A DNA stretch of 10,063 bases from Oligoflexia bacterium (lineage in GTDB: Bacteria > Bdellovibrionota > UBA1018): NCBI GenBank assembly GCA_903928955.1, contig CAIYTD010000331.1:1-10063 (forward strand), read 5' to 3'. Positions 1 through 6,369 of this stretch are shown here, piece by piece; position 1 is the stretch's first letter, and every line of letters starts with the position of its first letter. The notes under the pieces are model-generated. The model worked only from the letters and a program-made list of their open reading frames with translations. It did no database searches and was not told the origin of the DNA. The translations under genes were made by a program, and so were the position numbers.

Positions 1-24
1 CCCTACACGACGCTCTTCCGATCT
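1..24 (+). other. Illumina TruSeq read-1 adapter remnant
   Basis: The first 24 bases match the 3' end of the Illumina TruSeq universal (read 1) adapter, ending in CGCTCTTCCGATCT. This is sequencing artefact at a contig end. The reading frame of the first gene happens to stay open through it (PYTTLFRS), so an automatic gene caller would add eight false residues. Genomic sequence begins at about base 25. Confidence 0.97.
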
Positions 25-333
25 GCTTTGAATTTAGAACTTTTTTCAAAAAAATCGCCTTCAGCAGCTGTAACTGCAGTAAAAGTGCCGTCTATAATTA
101 AAGACGGCAAACAGATTTCAAAAATAATGAGAGAAAAATATGGAGTTACCATTACAGGTGGCCAAGACGAACTAGAAGGTAAAATTTTCAGATTATCGCA
201 TTTAGGGTATTGTGATCGTTTCGATATTACAACTGAAATTTCTGCCCTTGAATTAACTCTACACGATTTAGACTATCCTATTCAATTTGGAATAGGAGTA
301 GGTGCTGTCTTAAAAACTTTCTCAGAAGGATAA
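25..333 (+). CDS. Class V (alanine/serine-glyoxylate type) aminotransferase, C-terminal part
   Basis: Only the last ~102 codons are present; the 5' end is lost at the adapter. The visible part is the C-terminal small domain of a PLP-dependent class V aminotransferase of the serine-pyruvate / alanine-glyoxylate group. The stretch GVTITGGQDELEGKIFRLSH followed by LGYCDRFDI is typical: the Arg in KIFRLSH normally binds the substrate carboxylate, and the GHLG-like turn is seen here as SHLG. The catalytic PLP-lysine would lie upstream, outside the window. The TTG at 28 is an internal leucine, not a start. Such enzymes move amino groups between glyoxylate or pyruvate and serine or alanine, and often sit beside serA; the exact substrate cannot be told from this tail. 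The gene ends 7 bp before purA, and its last codons carry the purA ribosome-binding site. Confidence 0.85.
   Translation, partial: ALNLELFSKKSPSAAVTAVKVPSIIKDGKQISKIMREKYGVTITGGQDELEGKIFRLSHLGYCDRFDITTEISALELTLHDLDYPIQFGIGVGAVLKTFSEG
324..330 (+). promoter_or_regulatory. Ribosome-binding site of purA
   Basis: AGAAGGA ends 10 bases before the purA ATG at 341 and lies inside the last codons of the upstream aminotransferase. It supports this start and suggests that purA can be translated from a shared message. Confidence 0.6.
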
Positions 334-340
334 ATAAAAA

Positions 341-1651
341 ATGAACGTTGTGGTAGTTGGGGCGCAATGGGGTGACGAAGGCAAAGGTAAAGTTGTTGAT
401 CTTTATAGCGCTAAAGCCGACTATATTGTCCGGTATCAAGGAGGAAACAACGCTGGTCATACTCTCGTAGTAGGTGGCAAAAAAACTGTTTTACATCTCA
501 TTCCAAGCGGAATTCTACACCCAGGAAAAATCTGCCTCATTGCAAACGGAGTCGTTTTCGATCCGACAGTTTTTTTTGAAGAAATAGAGTCCCTTCAAGT
601 CGCCGGAGCTCTCAGCAGCGCTCCCTATGAAGCCATTCGAGTCAGTGAAAGGGCTCACGTCATCCTTCCCTACCACCGACTCCTAGATCGCCTACGAGAA
701 GAACATGCTGCAAAAGATCAAAGTAAAATTGGCACTACTGTCCGAGGGATAGGTCCGTCTTATGAAGACAAAGTAGCCCGAAGAGGAATTCAAGTCATTG
801 ACCTGCTCCGCCCGGAACTTTTGCATTCCAAACTCAGGCGTGCCATTGAAGAAAAAAATATCCTCCTGGAACATCTTTTTCATACTGAAAAAGTGGAAAT
901 CGAACCCATTTACGAAGAATGCCTGAAATTAGGAAAACGCTTAAAACCCTACGTTGCCGATGTGAGAGCCATTTTGACAACCGCTATTCAGAACAAGCGC
1001 CCGATCCTTTTCGAAGGTGCTCAAGGGACTCTGCTCGATGTCGATCATGGAACCTATCCCTTTGTGACCTCTTCTAATACGGTAGCAGCAGGAGCATTAG
1101 CAGGCTCAGGAGTAGGACTCCATGCTGTTGGAAGCGTCATTGGAATTACCAAAGCTTATACCACTCGAGTCGGGACAGGACCGTTCCCTACCGAAATGGA
1201 AAAAACGGAACCTCAAATTGCCGATAAAATTCGAAAAGTAGGAGGAGAATTTGGAGCCACTACAGGGCGCCCTCGCAGGACCGGATGGCTCGATCTCGTT
1301 GCACTCAAATATGCCGTCGAAGTCAATGGCCTCACAGGAATAGCACTGATGAAGGCGGACGTACTCCAAGGCTTGGATTCCATTAAAGTCTGCACTTCCT
1401 ATCGATTAGCGGGAACCTTTCTCTATGATCTCCCCTCTTGCATCGAAGATCTCGAAAACGTGGAGCCTGTCTATAAAACTTTTCCTGGATGGGGTCCCTA
1501 TGACCCTAAAAAGATAAAGGCAGTCGCAGATTTGCCTAAAGAGCTTCAGGTTTATATGGATTATATTGAAAAATTTACAGGAATTCCCATTGTTTTAATG
1601 AGTACGGGTGCTGGCAGAGAGGAAACTCTTCTTCTTTCTTATCCGTTTTGA
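341..1651 (+). CDS. purA: Adenylosuccinate synthetase
   Basis: PurA joins IMP and aspartate using GTP to form adenylosuccinate, the first committed step from IMP to AMP, in the cytosol. The 436-residue product has normal family length (~430). Motifs in order: GAQWGDEGKGKVVD (residues ~7-20, GTP loop with the catalytic Asp), NNAGHT (~36-41, catalytic His), GTTVRGIGPSYEDK (~130-143), EGAQGTLLDVDHGTYPFVTS (~225-244), GTGPFPTE (~278-285), GATTGRPRRTGWLD (~305-318) and a C-terminal STGAGREETL, where the family usually has STG-(P/A)-x-R. Nothing is missing. The start is supported by an AAGGA Shine-Dalgarno. The last codons belong to an 11-bp tandem duplication, which may have reshaped the C-terminus. 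It probably shares a transcript with the upstream aminotransferase; tRNA-Lys faces it from the other strand. Confidence 0.97.
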   Translation: MNVVVVGAQWGDEGKGKVVDLYSAKADYIVRYQGGNNAGHTLVVGGKKTVLHLIPSGILHPGKICLIANGVVFDPTVFFEEIESLQVAGALSSAPYEAIRVSERAHVILPYHRLLDRLREEHAAKDQSKIGTTVRGIGPSYEDKVARRGIQVIDLLRPELLHSKLRRAIEEKNILLEHLFHTEKVEIEPIYEECLKLGKRLKPYVADVRAILTTAIQNKRPILFEGAQGTLLDVDHGTYPFVTSSNTVAAGALAGSGVGLHAVGSVIGITKAYTTRVGTGPFPTEMEKTEPQIADKIRKVGGEFGATTGRPRRTGWLDLVALKYAVEVNGLTGIALMKADVLQGLDSIKVCTSYRLAGTFLYDLPSCIEDLENVEPVYKTFPGWGPYDPKKIKAVADLPKELQVYMDYIEKFTGIPIVLMSTGAGREETLLLSYPF

Positions 1652-1664
1652 CCCCGTTTTGACC
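1643..1664 (+). repeat. Perfect 11-bp tandem duplication over the purA stop codon
   Basis: The unit CCGTTTTGACC occurs twice back to back (1643-1653 and 1654-1664). The first copy contains the last purA codon and its TGA, and the second repeats the same TGA downstream in a different frame. It looks like a small slippage duplication. No functional role is apparent. Confidence 0.85.
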
Positions 1665-1708
1665 TGGGACAAATATTTCTCTCTCGCGTTGAATTCTTCC
1701 AGAAAAAC

Positions 1709-1784
1709 TGGTGAGCCATGATGGATTCGAACCATCGACCCTCACATTAAAAGTGTGATGCTCTACCGACTGAGCTAATGGCTC
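1709..1784 (-). tRNA. tRNA-Lys (anticodon UUU)
   Basis: The minus strand folds into a complete 76-nt cloverleaf. Acceptor GAGCCAT pairs with ATGGCTC, followed by discriminator A and an encoded CCA. The D arm is GCTC/GAGC. The anticodon stem TCACA/TGTGA carries loop CTTTTAA with anticodon TTT, the variable loop is GGGTC, and the T arm is GATGG-TTCGAAT-CCATC. All stems pair perfectly, so it should be functional. It converges on purA and lies downstream of the tolC/macB remnants on the same strand. Confidence 0.97.
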
Positions 1785-1870
1785 CCGTACTTTCAAAAGA
1801 GATAGTTTGACCTACCAAATACTTGACGCAAGTGCAAGTACTCTCGTTAAAAATAATCAAGCCGCATTTT

Positions 1871-2197
1871 CTACTCAGCTCTCAATGCTTCAATGATTTC
1901 CAATTTCTCCGCTCGAATTGCTGGAGCTAATCCACTCAAAACACCTACAGTCACGATAGAACCTACAGACAAAAAGACAGCAGAAGGGAATAAAATCCAT
2001 TCGAATCGGAGGCTCGGAACAAATCGGGTGGCTCCAAAAATCAGTAGTTCATAAGCACAAAATCCCAAACCCACACCGATCACCCCAGCACCACTGCAGA
2101 TTGCCATAGATTCCAGCAGGACTTGAAATCGAATACTCCGATGGGTAGCTCCCAATGCCTTTCTGATTCCAAATTCCTTCATGCGCTCACTGAGACT
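1871..2197 (-). pseudogene. MacB/FtsX-type ABC transporter permease, C-terminal remnant
   Basis: About 108 codons resemble the end of a MacB-type permease of a tripartite efflux ABC transporter. They open with SLSERMKEFGIRKALGATHR, matching the family's (V)TERxxEIGIRKALGA segment, which follows the large periplasmic domain. Two hydrophobic spans follow (about SMAICSGAGVIGVGLGFCAY and FPSAVFLSVGSIVTVGVLSG), and the tail is the usual LAPAIRAEKLEIIEALRAE. A full MacB is ~400 residues, or ~650 with its ATPase, so the ATPase, first membrane helix and periplasmic domain are gone. The conserved SER lies upstream of the first ATG at 2182, so that ATG is not a real start. The remnant runs straight out of the tolC remnant, which points to one large deletion. 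The fragment could insert in a membrane but could not transport. Confidence 0.85.
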
Positions 2198-2529
2198 CCA
2201 TTGTCATAGAGATTTTCATTGATGCCCAAGCTGAGGGCACTGTACCAGGGGGCAGTCGTATTGGGAGAGATCAGTGTATAGGTGCCGTTGATGGGGATAT
2301 TATTTTGGAGACCATAAGAAGAACTGAAATCCAGCGATGGCAATAACTTCGCTATTGCATTTTTATACTCCCATCCTCGAATAACCTGACTTTTTTTAGC
2401 ACTGTCCATCAGTGGCGAGGACCTCACTGCATAATCAATGGCTTGCGATAAAGTAAGCGCATTCAGACCAGCATGGGAGGGCTGGCATTCAAATGCTAAA
2501 AAAAAGAAAATAATAGGGATCATTCGCAT
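2179..2529 (-). pseudogene. TolC-family outer-membrane efflux protein, N-terminal remnant
   Basis: The 116-residue product starts with a signal peptide: MRMIP, a hydrophobic core IIFFFLAF, and likely cleavage near PSHA-G. The start of a TolC-type protein follows: LTLSQAIDYAVRSSPLM (the LxxAxxxALxxNP-like motif), a helix with AKLLPSLDFSSSYGLQ, then WYSALSLGINENLYDNG, matching the family's SLxxxQxLYDGG. TolC proteins are ~420-480 residues, so about three quarters are missing. Right after LYDNG the frame meets TGA, and the reading continues in another frame as the C-terminus of MacB. The original operon was probably tolC-macA-macB or similar, exporting drugs, lipids or peptides through the outer membrane, which would indicate a diderm cell. 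It lies divergent from the folate operon, 40 bp from that operon's first ATG. Confidence 0.85.
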
Positions 2530-2533
2530 TTTC

Positions 2534-2562
2534 TTGACTCACTCGCTGAAGTTGGTGATATC
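2534..2562 (+). promoter_or_regulatory. Possible sigma-70 promoter of the folate operon
   Basis: TTGACT (2534-2539), 17 bases, then GATATC (2557-2562). The -35 box is strong and the -10 box weak (3 of 6 matches). The predicted transcription start would fall at about 2568-2569, right at the ATG at 2570, so the message would be nearly leaderless. There is little other room, because the divergent tolC remnant begins at 2529. Confidence 0.4.
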
Positions 2563-2569
2563 AGGGTTT

Positions 2570-3223
2570 ATGAATTTTACAAATTCTTTGGTCACTGAGC
2601 TTTCAGACAAGCATCTTTTAAAACATGCGTTTTACCAAGCCTGGAGCAATGGCACTCTTCCCCTGGAGACCTTGCAATTATACTCTGAGCAGTACTACCA
2701 CCATGTCAAAGCTTTTCCTCGATACCTAAGCGCAACCCATTCCAACTGCGATCTCATTCAGGCCAGGCAATTACTCCTGGAAAATCTGATAGACGAAGAG
2801 AAAGGGTCTGAAAATCACCCCGAGCTTTGGCTCAGATTTGCCGAAGGCCTCGGCACCACTCGAAGCCAAGTCGAAAACGCAGAGCTACTCCCAGAATCCA
2901 AGAAACTGGTAGACACTTTTTTTCAAGCCTGCCGCAGTTCCTATGCTGCTGGATTAGGTGCACTTTTCGCTTATGAGCACCAAATACCAGAAATTGCAGC
3001 TTTTAAAATGGAAGCTCTTCAAAAACATTATTCTATTCAAGACTCCTCAACACTCTCCTTCTTTGACGTTCATCGACAAGCAGATGTTTATCACACAAAA
3101 GCATTGAGCGAATTAATGGAAGACTTAGCTCCAGAAGAAAAAAACCTTGCACAAAAATCTGCTCGAGTCACTGCCGAACAGCTTTGGAAATTTTTAGATG
3201 GAATCCAAAAAACCCTTCCTTAG
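2570..3223 (+). CDS. CADD-family self-sacrificing p-aminobenzoate synthase
   Basis: The 217-residue protein matches the CADD family (Chlamydia CT610, TIGR04305), a PqqC/TenA-like helical di-metal oxygenase fold. In Chlamydia, CADD supplies p-aminobenzoate for folate by converting one of its own tyrosines, replacing PabABC. All expected metal ligands are present with family spacing: E76, H83, E136, H168, D172 and H175 (chlamydial E81, H88, E142, H174, D178, H181). Y22 in HAFYQAW corresponds to the sacrificed Tyr27, Y38 to Tyr43, and K146 to Lys152, the proposed nitrogen donor. YYHHVKAFPRYLSATHS (42-58) is a strong family signature. An upstream in-frame ATG at 2438 would run through the divergent tolC remnant and lacks homology, so 2570 is preferred. 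The gene is first in the operon and overlaps folB by 26 bp, which supports a folate role. Function is inferred from conservation and context. Confidence 0.9.
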   Translation: MNFTNSLVTELSDKHLLKHAFYQAWSNGTLPLETLQLYSEQYYHHVKAFPRYLSATHSNCDLIQARQLLLENLIDEEKGSENHPELWLRFAEGLGTTRSQVENAELLPESKKLVDTFFQACRSSYAAGLGALFAYEHQIPEIAAFKMEALQKHYSIQDSSTLSFFDVHRQADVYHTKALSELMEDLAPEEKNLAQKSARVTAEQLWKFLDGIQKTLP

Positions 3224-3590
3224 CACTCTCGCACTGCATGGTCTTAGATTAGAAGTACGACTCGGATGCCACGCTGAAGAACGTCAAAAGCCTCAGTACG
3301 TCAGATTTGATGTAAAAGTTCGCTTTACCACTCTCCCACTCGGTTGCACGAGCGACTCCTTGAGTGACACTGTCTGCTATGCACAATTAAGCGATGCCAT
3401 TCGAAAAATCTGTCACATACAGGAATACCGTCTCATTGAACATTTGGGTTGGCGCGCATTTGTAGCATTAAAAGAAATCATTCCTCAGAGCACGCAACTT
3501 TGGTTAAAAATACTCAAAGAAAAGCCTCCTGTTGCGGATCTCCAGGATGGAACGAGCTTCTGTCTAGGAGATTGGAACGAAGCAGGATGA
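3198..3590 (+). CDS. folB: Dihydroneopterin aldolase
   Basis: FolB cleaves 7,8-dihydroneopterin to 6-hydroxymethyl-7,8-dihydropterin and glycolaldehyde in the cytosolic folate pathway. The 130-residue product has family length (~120). It shows LHGLRLEVRLGCHAEERQKP near residues 13-32 (the usual GxxxxExxxxQ start, with the Glu that binds the pterin), SDTVCYAQLSDAIRKI (the DTVxYxxL motif), EYRLIEHLGWRAF (the LIExLA-type helix) and LKILKEKPPVADLQDG near the C-terminus, holding the catalytic Lys of the KxKPP motif. The chosen ATG lies inside the end of the CADD gene. The first ~11 residues (MESKKPFLSTL) precede the conserved fold, and no other ATG lies nearer to it. folKP starts on the base after its TGA, so translation is probably coupled. 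Confidence 0.93.
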   Translation: MESKKPFLSTLALHGLRLEVRLGCHAEERQKPQYVRFDVKVRFTTLPLGCTSDSLSDTVCYAQLSDAIRKICHIQEYRLIEHLGWRAFVALKEIIPQSTQLWLKILKEKPPVADLQDGTSFCLGDWNEAG

Positions 3591-4898
3591 ATGATTGTAT
3601 TAGGTTTAGGCAGTAACTGCGGTGATCGACTCCGCTTTTTACGCAAAGCAATCCAGAATCTGAAATCTCGGCAGATATCGCCTCAAGTCGATGTTTTGGC
3701 GATTTCACCCCTCTATGAATCCGATGCACTTTTACCTCCAGGAGCACCTCAAGACTGGAACCAATCCTTTCTCAACTTAGCTGTCCTCTGCAGAACAACC
3801 CTCAGCCCGGTTGAGCTTCTCCAGCACATCAAACAAATAGAAGGTTCGATGGGGCGAAAACAGCGAGAACGGTGGGCTCCCAGAGAAATTGATATCGATA
3901 TTCTCAAAATGCATGCGCTCGTATTTTCCAGCGATCAGCTGCAAATTCCTCACCCCAGCTTAGAGGACCGACCGTTTGCTCTGCTTCCACTAGATGATTT
4001 AGTCCCAGAATGGGGTCTTTCCAGGCCTGAATGGAGAAATGCTCCCGAGGAAGAAATTCCTTTTCGAACCCATCGCTCCACCTTTTTTTTGACCGAGCTG
4101 ATTGGAATTTTGAATATCACACCCGATTCCTTTTCAGATGGAGGGCTCGATCTGAATTCACAAATGACTTTCCAGCGCGCCCTAAAAATGATTTCACAGG
4201 GAGTCCGAATACTCGATCTCGGTGCAGAATCCACTCGCCCTCAGGCTATCCCCGTAACTCCTGAGACCGAATGGATGCGTCTCGAGCCCGTCCTGGAATC
4301 CCTCCAGTCTGTCTCCTCGCCTATTCGGATCAGCATCGACACCCGACATCCGGAGGTCGCATCGCAATCCATAAAAAAGGGAATCCATTGGATCAACGAT
4401 GTCACTGGTCTAGAAAACCCAGAGATGCAAAGAGTAGCAGCAGACTCAGAAGTAGACTGGGTCATTATGCATAGCATCACCATCCCGCCGCAAAAAAATA
4501 GAACTCTTCCTCTGACAGAAAATCCTACGAGTACCCTCTTGAGCTGGGCAGAGCAACGGATTCATGGCTTAGTCCGTTCAGGAATTTCGCGCGAAAGAAT
4601 GATCTTCGACCCAGGGATTGGTTTCGGTAAAACAAGGGAGCAGTCCTGGCAAATTTTAAGAGAAATTCGAAAATTTCAAGATTTAGGCGTTCGAATTTTA
4701 GTAGGACACTCTCGTAAGTCACTTTTTTCTTCTGTTACCGATCGCCCCTTTCATGAAAGGGATTTTGATACTTCAATGCTCTCGGCGCATTTAGCTGCAA
4801 ATGGAGTAGACTACCTCAGAGTGCATCACCCTGAGATGAATGAGTCTAGCCTGAAACTCTGGACTCAAATCGATGGGATCAGCCGATGCAAAGATTAA
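3591..4898 (+). CDS. folKP: Bifunctional HPPK-DHPS (FolK-FolP fusion)
   Basis: The 435-residue fusion performs two consecutive cytosolic steps. FolK pyrophosphorylates 6-hydroxymethyl-dihydropterin with ATP; FolP joins the product to p-aminobenzoate to give dihydropteroate, the sulfonamide target. HPPK spans ~1-140: GLGSNCGDR, FLNLAV, IEGSMGRKQRERWAPREIDI (Mg-binding acidic pair), then PHPSLEDRPFALLPL. DHPS spans ~168-430: ILNITPDSFSDGG, ILDLGAESTRP, INDVTG, VIMHS, MIFDPGIGFGKT, ILVGHSRKSLF, and a final RVHHP where RVHD is usual. Both active sites look complete. The VIMHS and RVHH variants are small departures from VLMHM and RVHD. The fusion is the normal form in Chlamydia and in eukaryotes and uncommon in other bacteria. 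ATG 3591 directly follows the folB stop; an AGGA at 3584-3587 is too close to the ATG to be a good ribosome-binding site. folC overlaps its end by 13 bp. Confidence 0.96.
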   Translation: MIVLGLGSNCGDRLRFLRKAIQNLKSRQISPQVDVLAISPLYESDALLPPGAPQDWNQSFLNLAVLCRTTLSPVELLQHIKQIEGSMGRKQRERWAPREIDIDILKMHALVFSSDQLQIPHPSLEDRPFALLPLDDLVPEWGLSRPEWRNAPEEEIPFRTHRSTFFLTELIGILNITPDSFSDGGLDLNSQMTFQRALKMISQGVRILDLGAESTRPQAIPVTPETEWMRLEPVLESLQSVSSPIRISIDTRHPEVASQSIKKGIHWINDVTGLENPEMQRVAADSEVDWVIMHSITIPPQKNRTLPLTENPTSTLLSWAEQRIHGLVRSGISRERMIFDPGIGFGKTREQSWQILREIRKFQDLGVRILVGHSRKSLFSSVTDRPFHERDFDTSMLSAHLAANGVDYLRVHHPEMNESSLKLWTQIDGISRCKD

Positions 4899-6163
4899 AT
4901 TATAGCTCTGCCATTGAAGATTTAGAAAGTCGCATCCTCATGCCTCCAGGCGTTCCTAGCCTCTCACCCATGCAAGAAGGAATCAAACGCCTAGGTAATC
5001 TCAAGTGGGATCCAAAAAAAATTATTATCGTTGCAGGTACAAACGGAAAAGGATCCGTCTGTGCATCACTCGAAGCACTCCTACTCAGCGCTGGCCAAAA
5101 AGTCGGCCTCTATACTTCTCCGCATCTGGAAGAAACCACAGAAAGAATCCGTCTGAATGGAGAAATGATTTCAAAAGAACTTTTTTATGAAATCTACTGC
5201 GAAGTTCAAAAGCGAACAGTTGATTTAAATCTCTCGCATTTTGAAATGCTCACGCTCATGGCAGTATGGGCTTTTTTCTGCAGAAATCAGTGTTCTCTGG
5301 ATTGGGCTATTTTTGAAGTAGGACTAGGAGGAACGTGGGATGCAACAAACGCAATCCCACACCATTACTGCGTGATTACCTCTTTAGGAATGGACCACGA
5401 AAATCTTCTAGGCCATTCTATCCAAGAAATTGCATCCAATAAATTTGGAATCATTCACCAGAAAACAACTGTTATCCACACTGCATTTCCAGAAGGAATT
5501 CAAACTCTCGCAGATCAAACGTGCACCCAGACTCAGAGCCGCTGGAGAGAAAGTATTTCCTTCCATTTCCAAGTGGAAGAAACAGAATCTGATCCTCTCT
5601 TTATTCTAGAAACGGAATGGGGACGCACTCCCCTTTCCCTCCCTGGAAATAGAGGATGCCAAAACGCAGCCACTGCGCTCACAGTCTTTCATGAGCTTGG
5701 ATTTGATCCGAAAAAATATCTCAAAAGCCTCAGCCAAGTCCATTGGCCAGGCAGAATGGAACGCGTCGACTATCCTCAGATTCCGCTTCCTATTTACTAT
5801 TCTGGCGATCACAACCCACAAGGTATTGAGAGTTTAATAGAGCTCCTCAAATATTATAAAAAAAAACACCTGCATATTTTAGTGGGAATTGGAAAAGATA
5901 AAAATTTGAACGGAATTCTTGAACCTCTTTTTGCATTATCTGAGACTTCCATTTATTTGACTGAAACCTCCTTTCGAGAGCTCCCCTTGGAAAATTATGG
6001 CCATTGGCTCAAGCAGGCTATGGGAGCATGGAAAAATCCATTAGAGGCCTTAAACCAGATGATCCTTCGATCTAAACCAAACGATAGGATCCTGGTTACT
6101 GGATCGCTTTACTTAGTCGGCTTTCTCAAGCATGAGATGAAGTCTAAATTCATTGCAGGATGA
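4886..6163 (+). CDS. folC: Folylpolyglutamate / dihydrofolate synthase
   Basis: FolC is a Mur-ligase-type ATP enzyme adding glutamate to dihydropteroate and/or to folates. The 425-residue product has family length. Visible motifs are IVAGTNGKGSVCASLEALLL (P-loop, ~47-66), GLYTSPHL (~75-82), ERIRLNGE, HFEMLTLMAVWAFF (~118-131), EVGLGGTWDATN (~144-155), SLGMDHENLLG (Mg-binding Asp), ASNKFGII (the Lys normally carbamylated), LPGNRGCQNAATAL, WPGRMERV and ILVGIGKDKN. Two motifs are unusual. DGAHNP in the C-terminal domain reads YSGDHNP, and the normal GxHQxxNA reads GNRGCQNA. The enzyme may have narrowed substrate use, but it is not visibly broken. The ATG overlaps the folKP stop by 13 bp and no good ribosome-binding site is seen, so translation is probably coupled. 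It is the last gene of the folate operon, 55 bp before tRNA-Leu. Confidence 0.95.
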   Translation: MQRLNYSSAIEDLESRILMPPGVPSLSPMQEGIKRLGNLKWDPKKIIIVAGTNGKGSVCASLEALLLSAGQKVGLYTSPHLEETTERIRLNGEMISKELFYEIYCEVQKRTVDLNLSHFEMLTLMAVWAFFCRNQCSLDWAIFEVGLGGTWDATNAIPHHYCVITSLGMDHENLLGHSIQEIASNKFGIIHQKTTVIHTAFPEGIQTLADQTCTQTQSRWRESISFHFQVEETESDPLFILETEWGRTPLSLPGNRGCQNAATALTVFHELGFDPKKYLKSLSQVHWPGRMERVDYPQIPLPIYYSGDHNPQGIESLIELLKYYKKKHLHILVGIGKDKNLNGILEPLFALSETSIYLTETSFRELPLENYGHWLKQAMGAWKNPLEALNQMILRSKPNDRILVTGSLYLVGFLKHEMKSKFIAG

Positions 6164-6174
6164 GAAAAAGAAAG

Positions 6175-6203
6175 TTGAGAAAATCCCTTCAATCAGATAC
6201 GTT
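6175..6203 (+). promoter_or_regulatory. Likely tRNA-Leu promoter
   Basis: TTGAGA (6175-6180), a 17-base spacer, then TACGTT (6198-6203). Transcription would start at about 6210, just before the tRNA at 6219. The -35 matches 4-5 of 6 consensus positions and the -10 matches 3-4 of 6. Confidence 0.5.
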
Positions 6204-6218
6204 AGCCAAACCTATTAT

Positions 6219-6304
6219 GCTCGCGTGGTGGAATTGGTAGACACGCTGGCCTTAGAAGCCAGTGCCCAAAAGGCGTGGGGGTTCAAGTCCCTCCGCGAGC
6301 ACCA
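6219..6304 (+). tRNA. tRNA-Leu (anticodon UAG)
   Basis: Complete class II tRNA of 86 nt. Acceptor GCTCGCG pairs with CGCGAGC, followed by discriminator A and encoded CCA. The anticodon stem CTGGC/GCCAG has loop CTTAGAA, giving anticodon TAG. A long variable arm (TGCCCAAAAGGCGT) and T loop TTCAAGT are present. It is the last intact core gene before the mobile and defence region. No second copy of its 3' end is visible in the window, so a classic attL/attR pair is not shown. Confidence 0.97.
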
Positions 6305-6325
6305 AAGTTTTAAAGATTAATTAAA

Positions 6326-6347
6326 GGCTCTTCCCCGAAATGAGGGG
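6326..6347 (-). repeat. Likely terminal inverted repeat of the ISL3 element
   Basis: GGCTCTTCCCCGAAATGAGGGG sits 22 bp beyond the transposase stop, where an ISL3 end is expected. It also contains a small CCCC/GGGG hairpin. The partner repeat is missing, so the call rests on position and on the GGCTCTT start. Confidence 0.5.
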
Positions 6348-6369
6348 CACGAATAGTTTTTGCTACTGT

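Noticed and set aside
1575..1796. Minus-strand 73-codon frame over the tRNA-Lys
   Set aside because: It is a frame read through a perfectly folded tRNA gene; the product is translated tRNA sequence.
1815..1840. Hairpin TACTTG/CAAGTA as terminator of the macB remnant
   Set aside because: The stem is 6 bp or shorter with no T-run after it on the transcribed strand.
2179..2529. Small TolC-like protein and small MacB-like protein as a new two-gene system
   Set aside because: Each is a plain truncation of a larger family ending at the same point, which is better explained by a deletion.
2438..2569. 44-codon N-terminal extension of the CADD gene
   Set aside because: It runs antisense through the tolC signal-peptide region, has no similarity to CADD, and the family N-terminus fits the ATG at 2570.
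3950..4483. Several frames overlapping folKP on both strands
   Set aside because: They are shadows of a strongly conserved gene with no motifs of their own.
6331..6360. Rho-independent terminator after tRNA-Leu
   Set aside because: The CCCC/GGGG stem is only 4 bp and the T-run is 7 bases further on; it is better explained as the ISL3 end.
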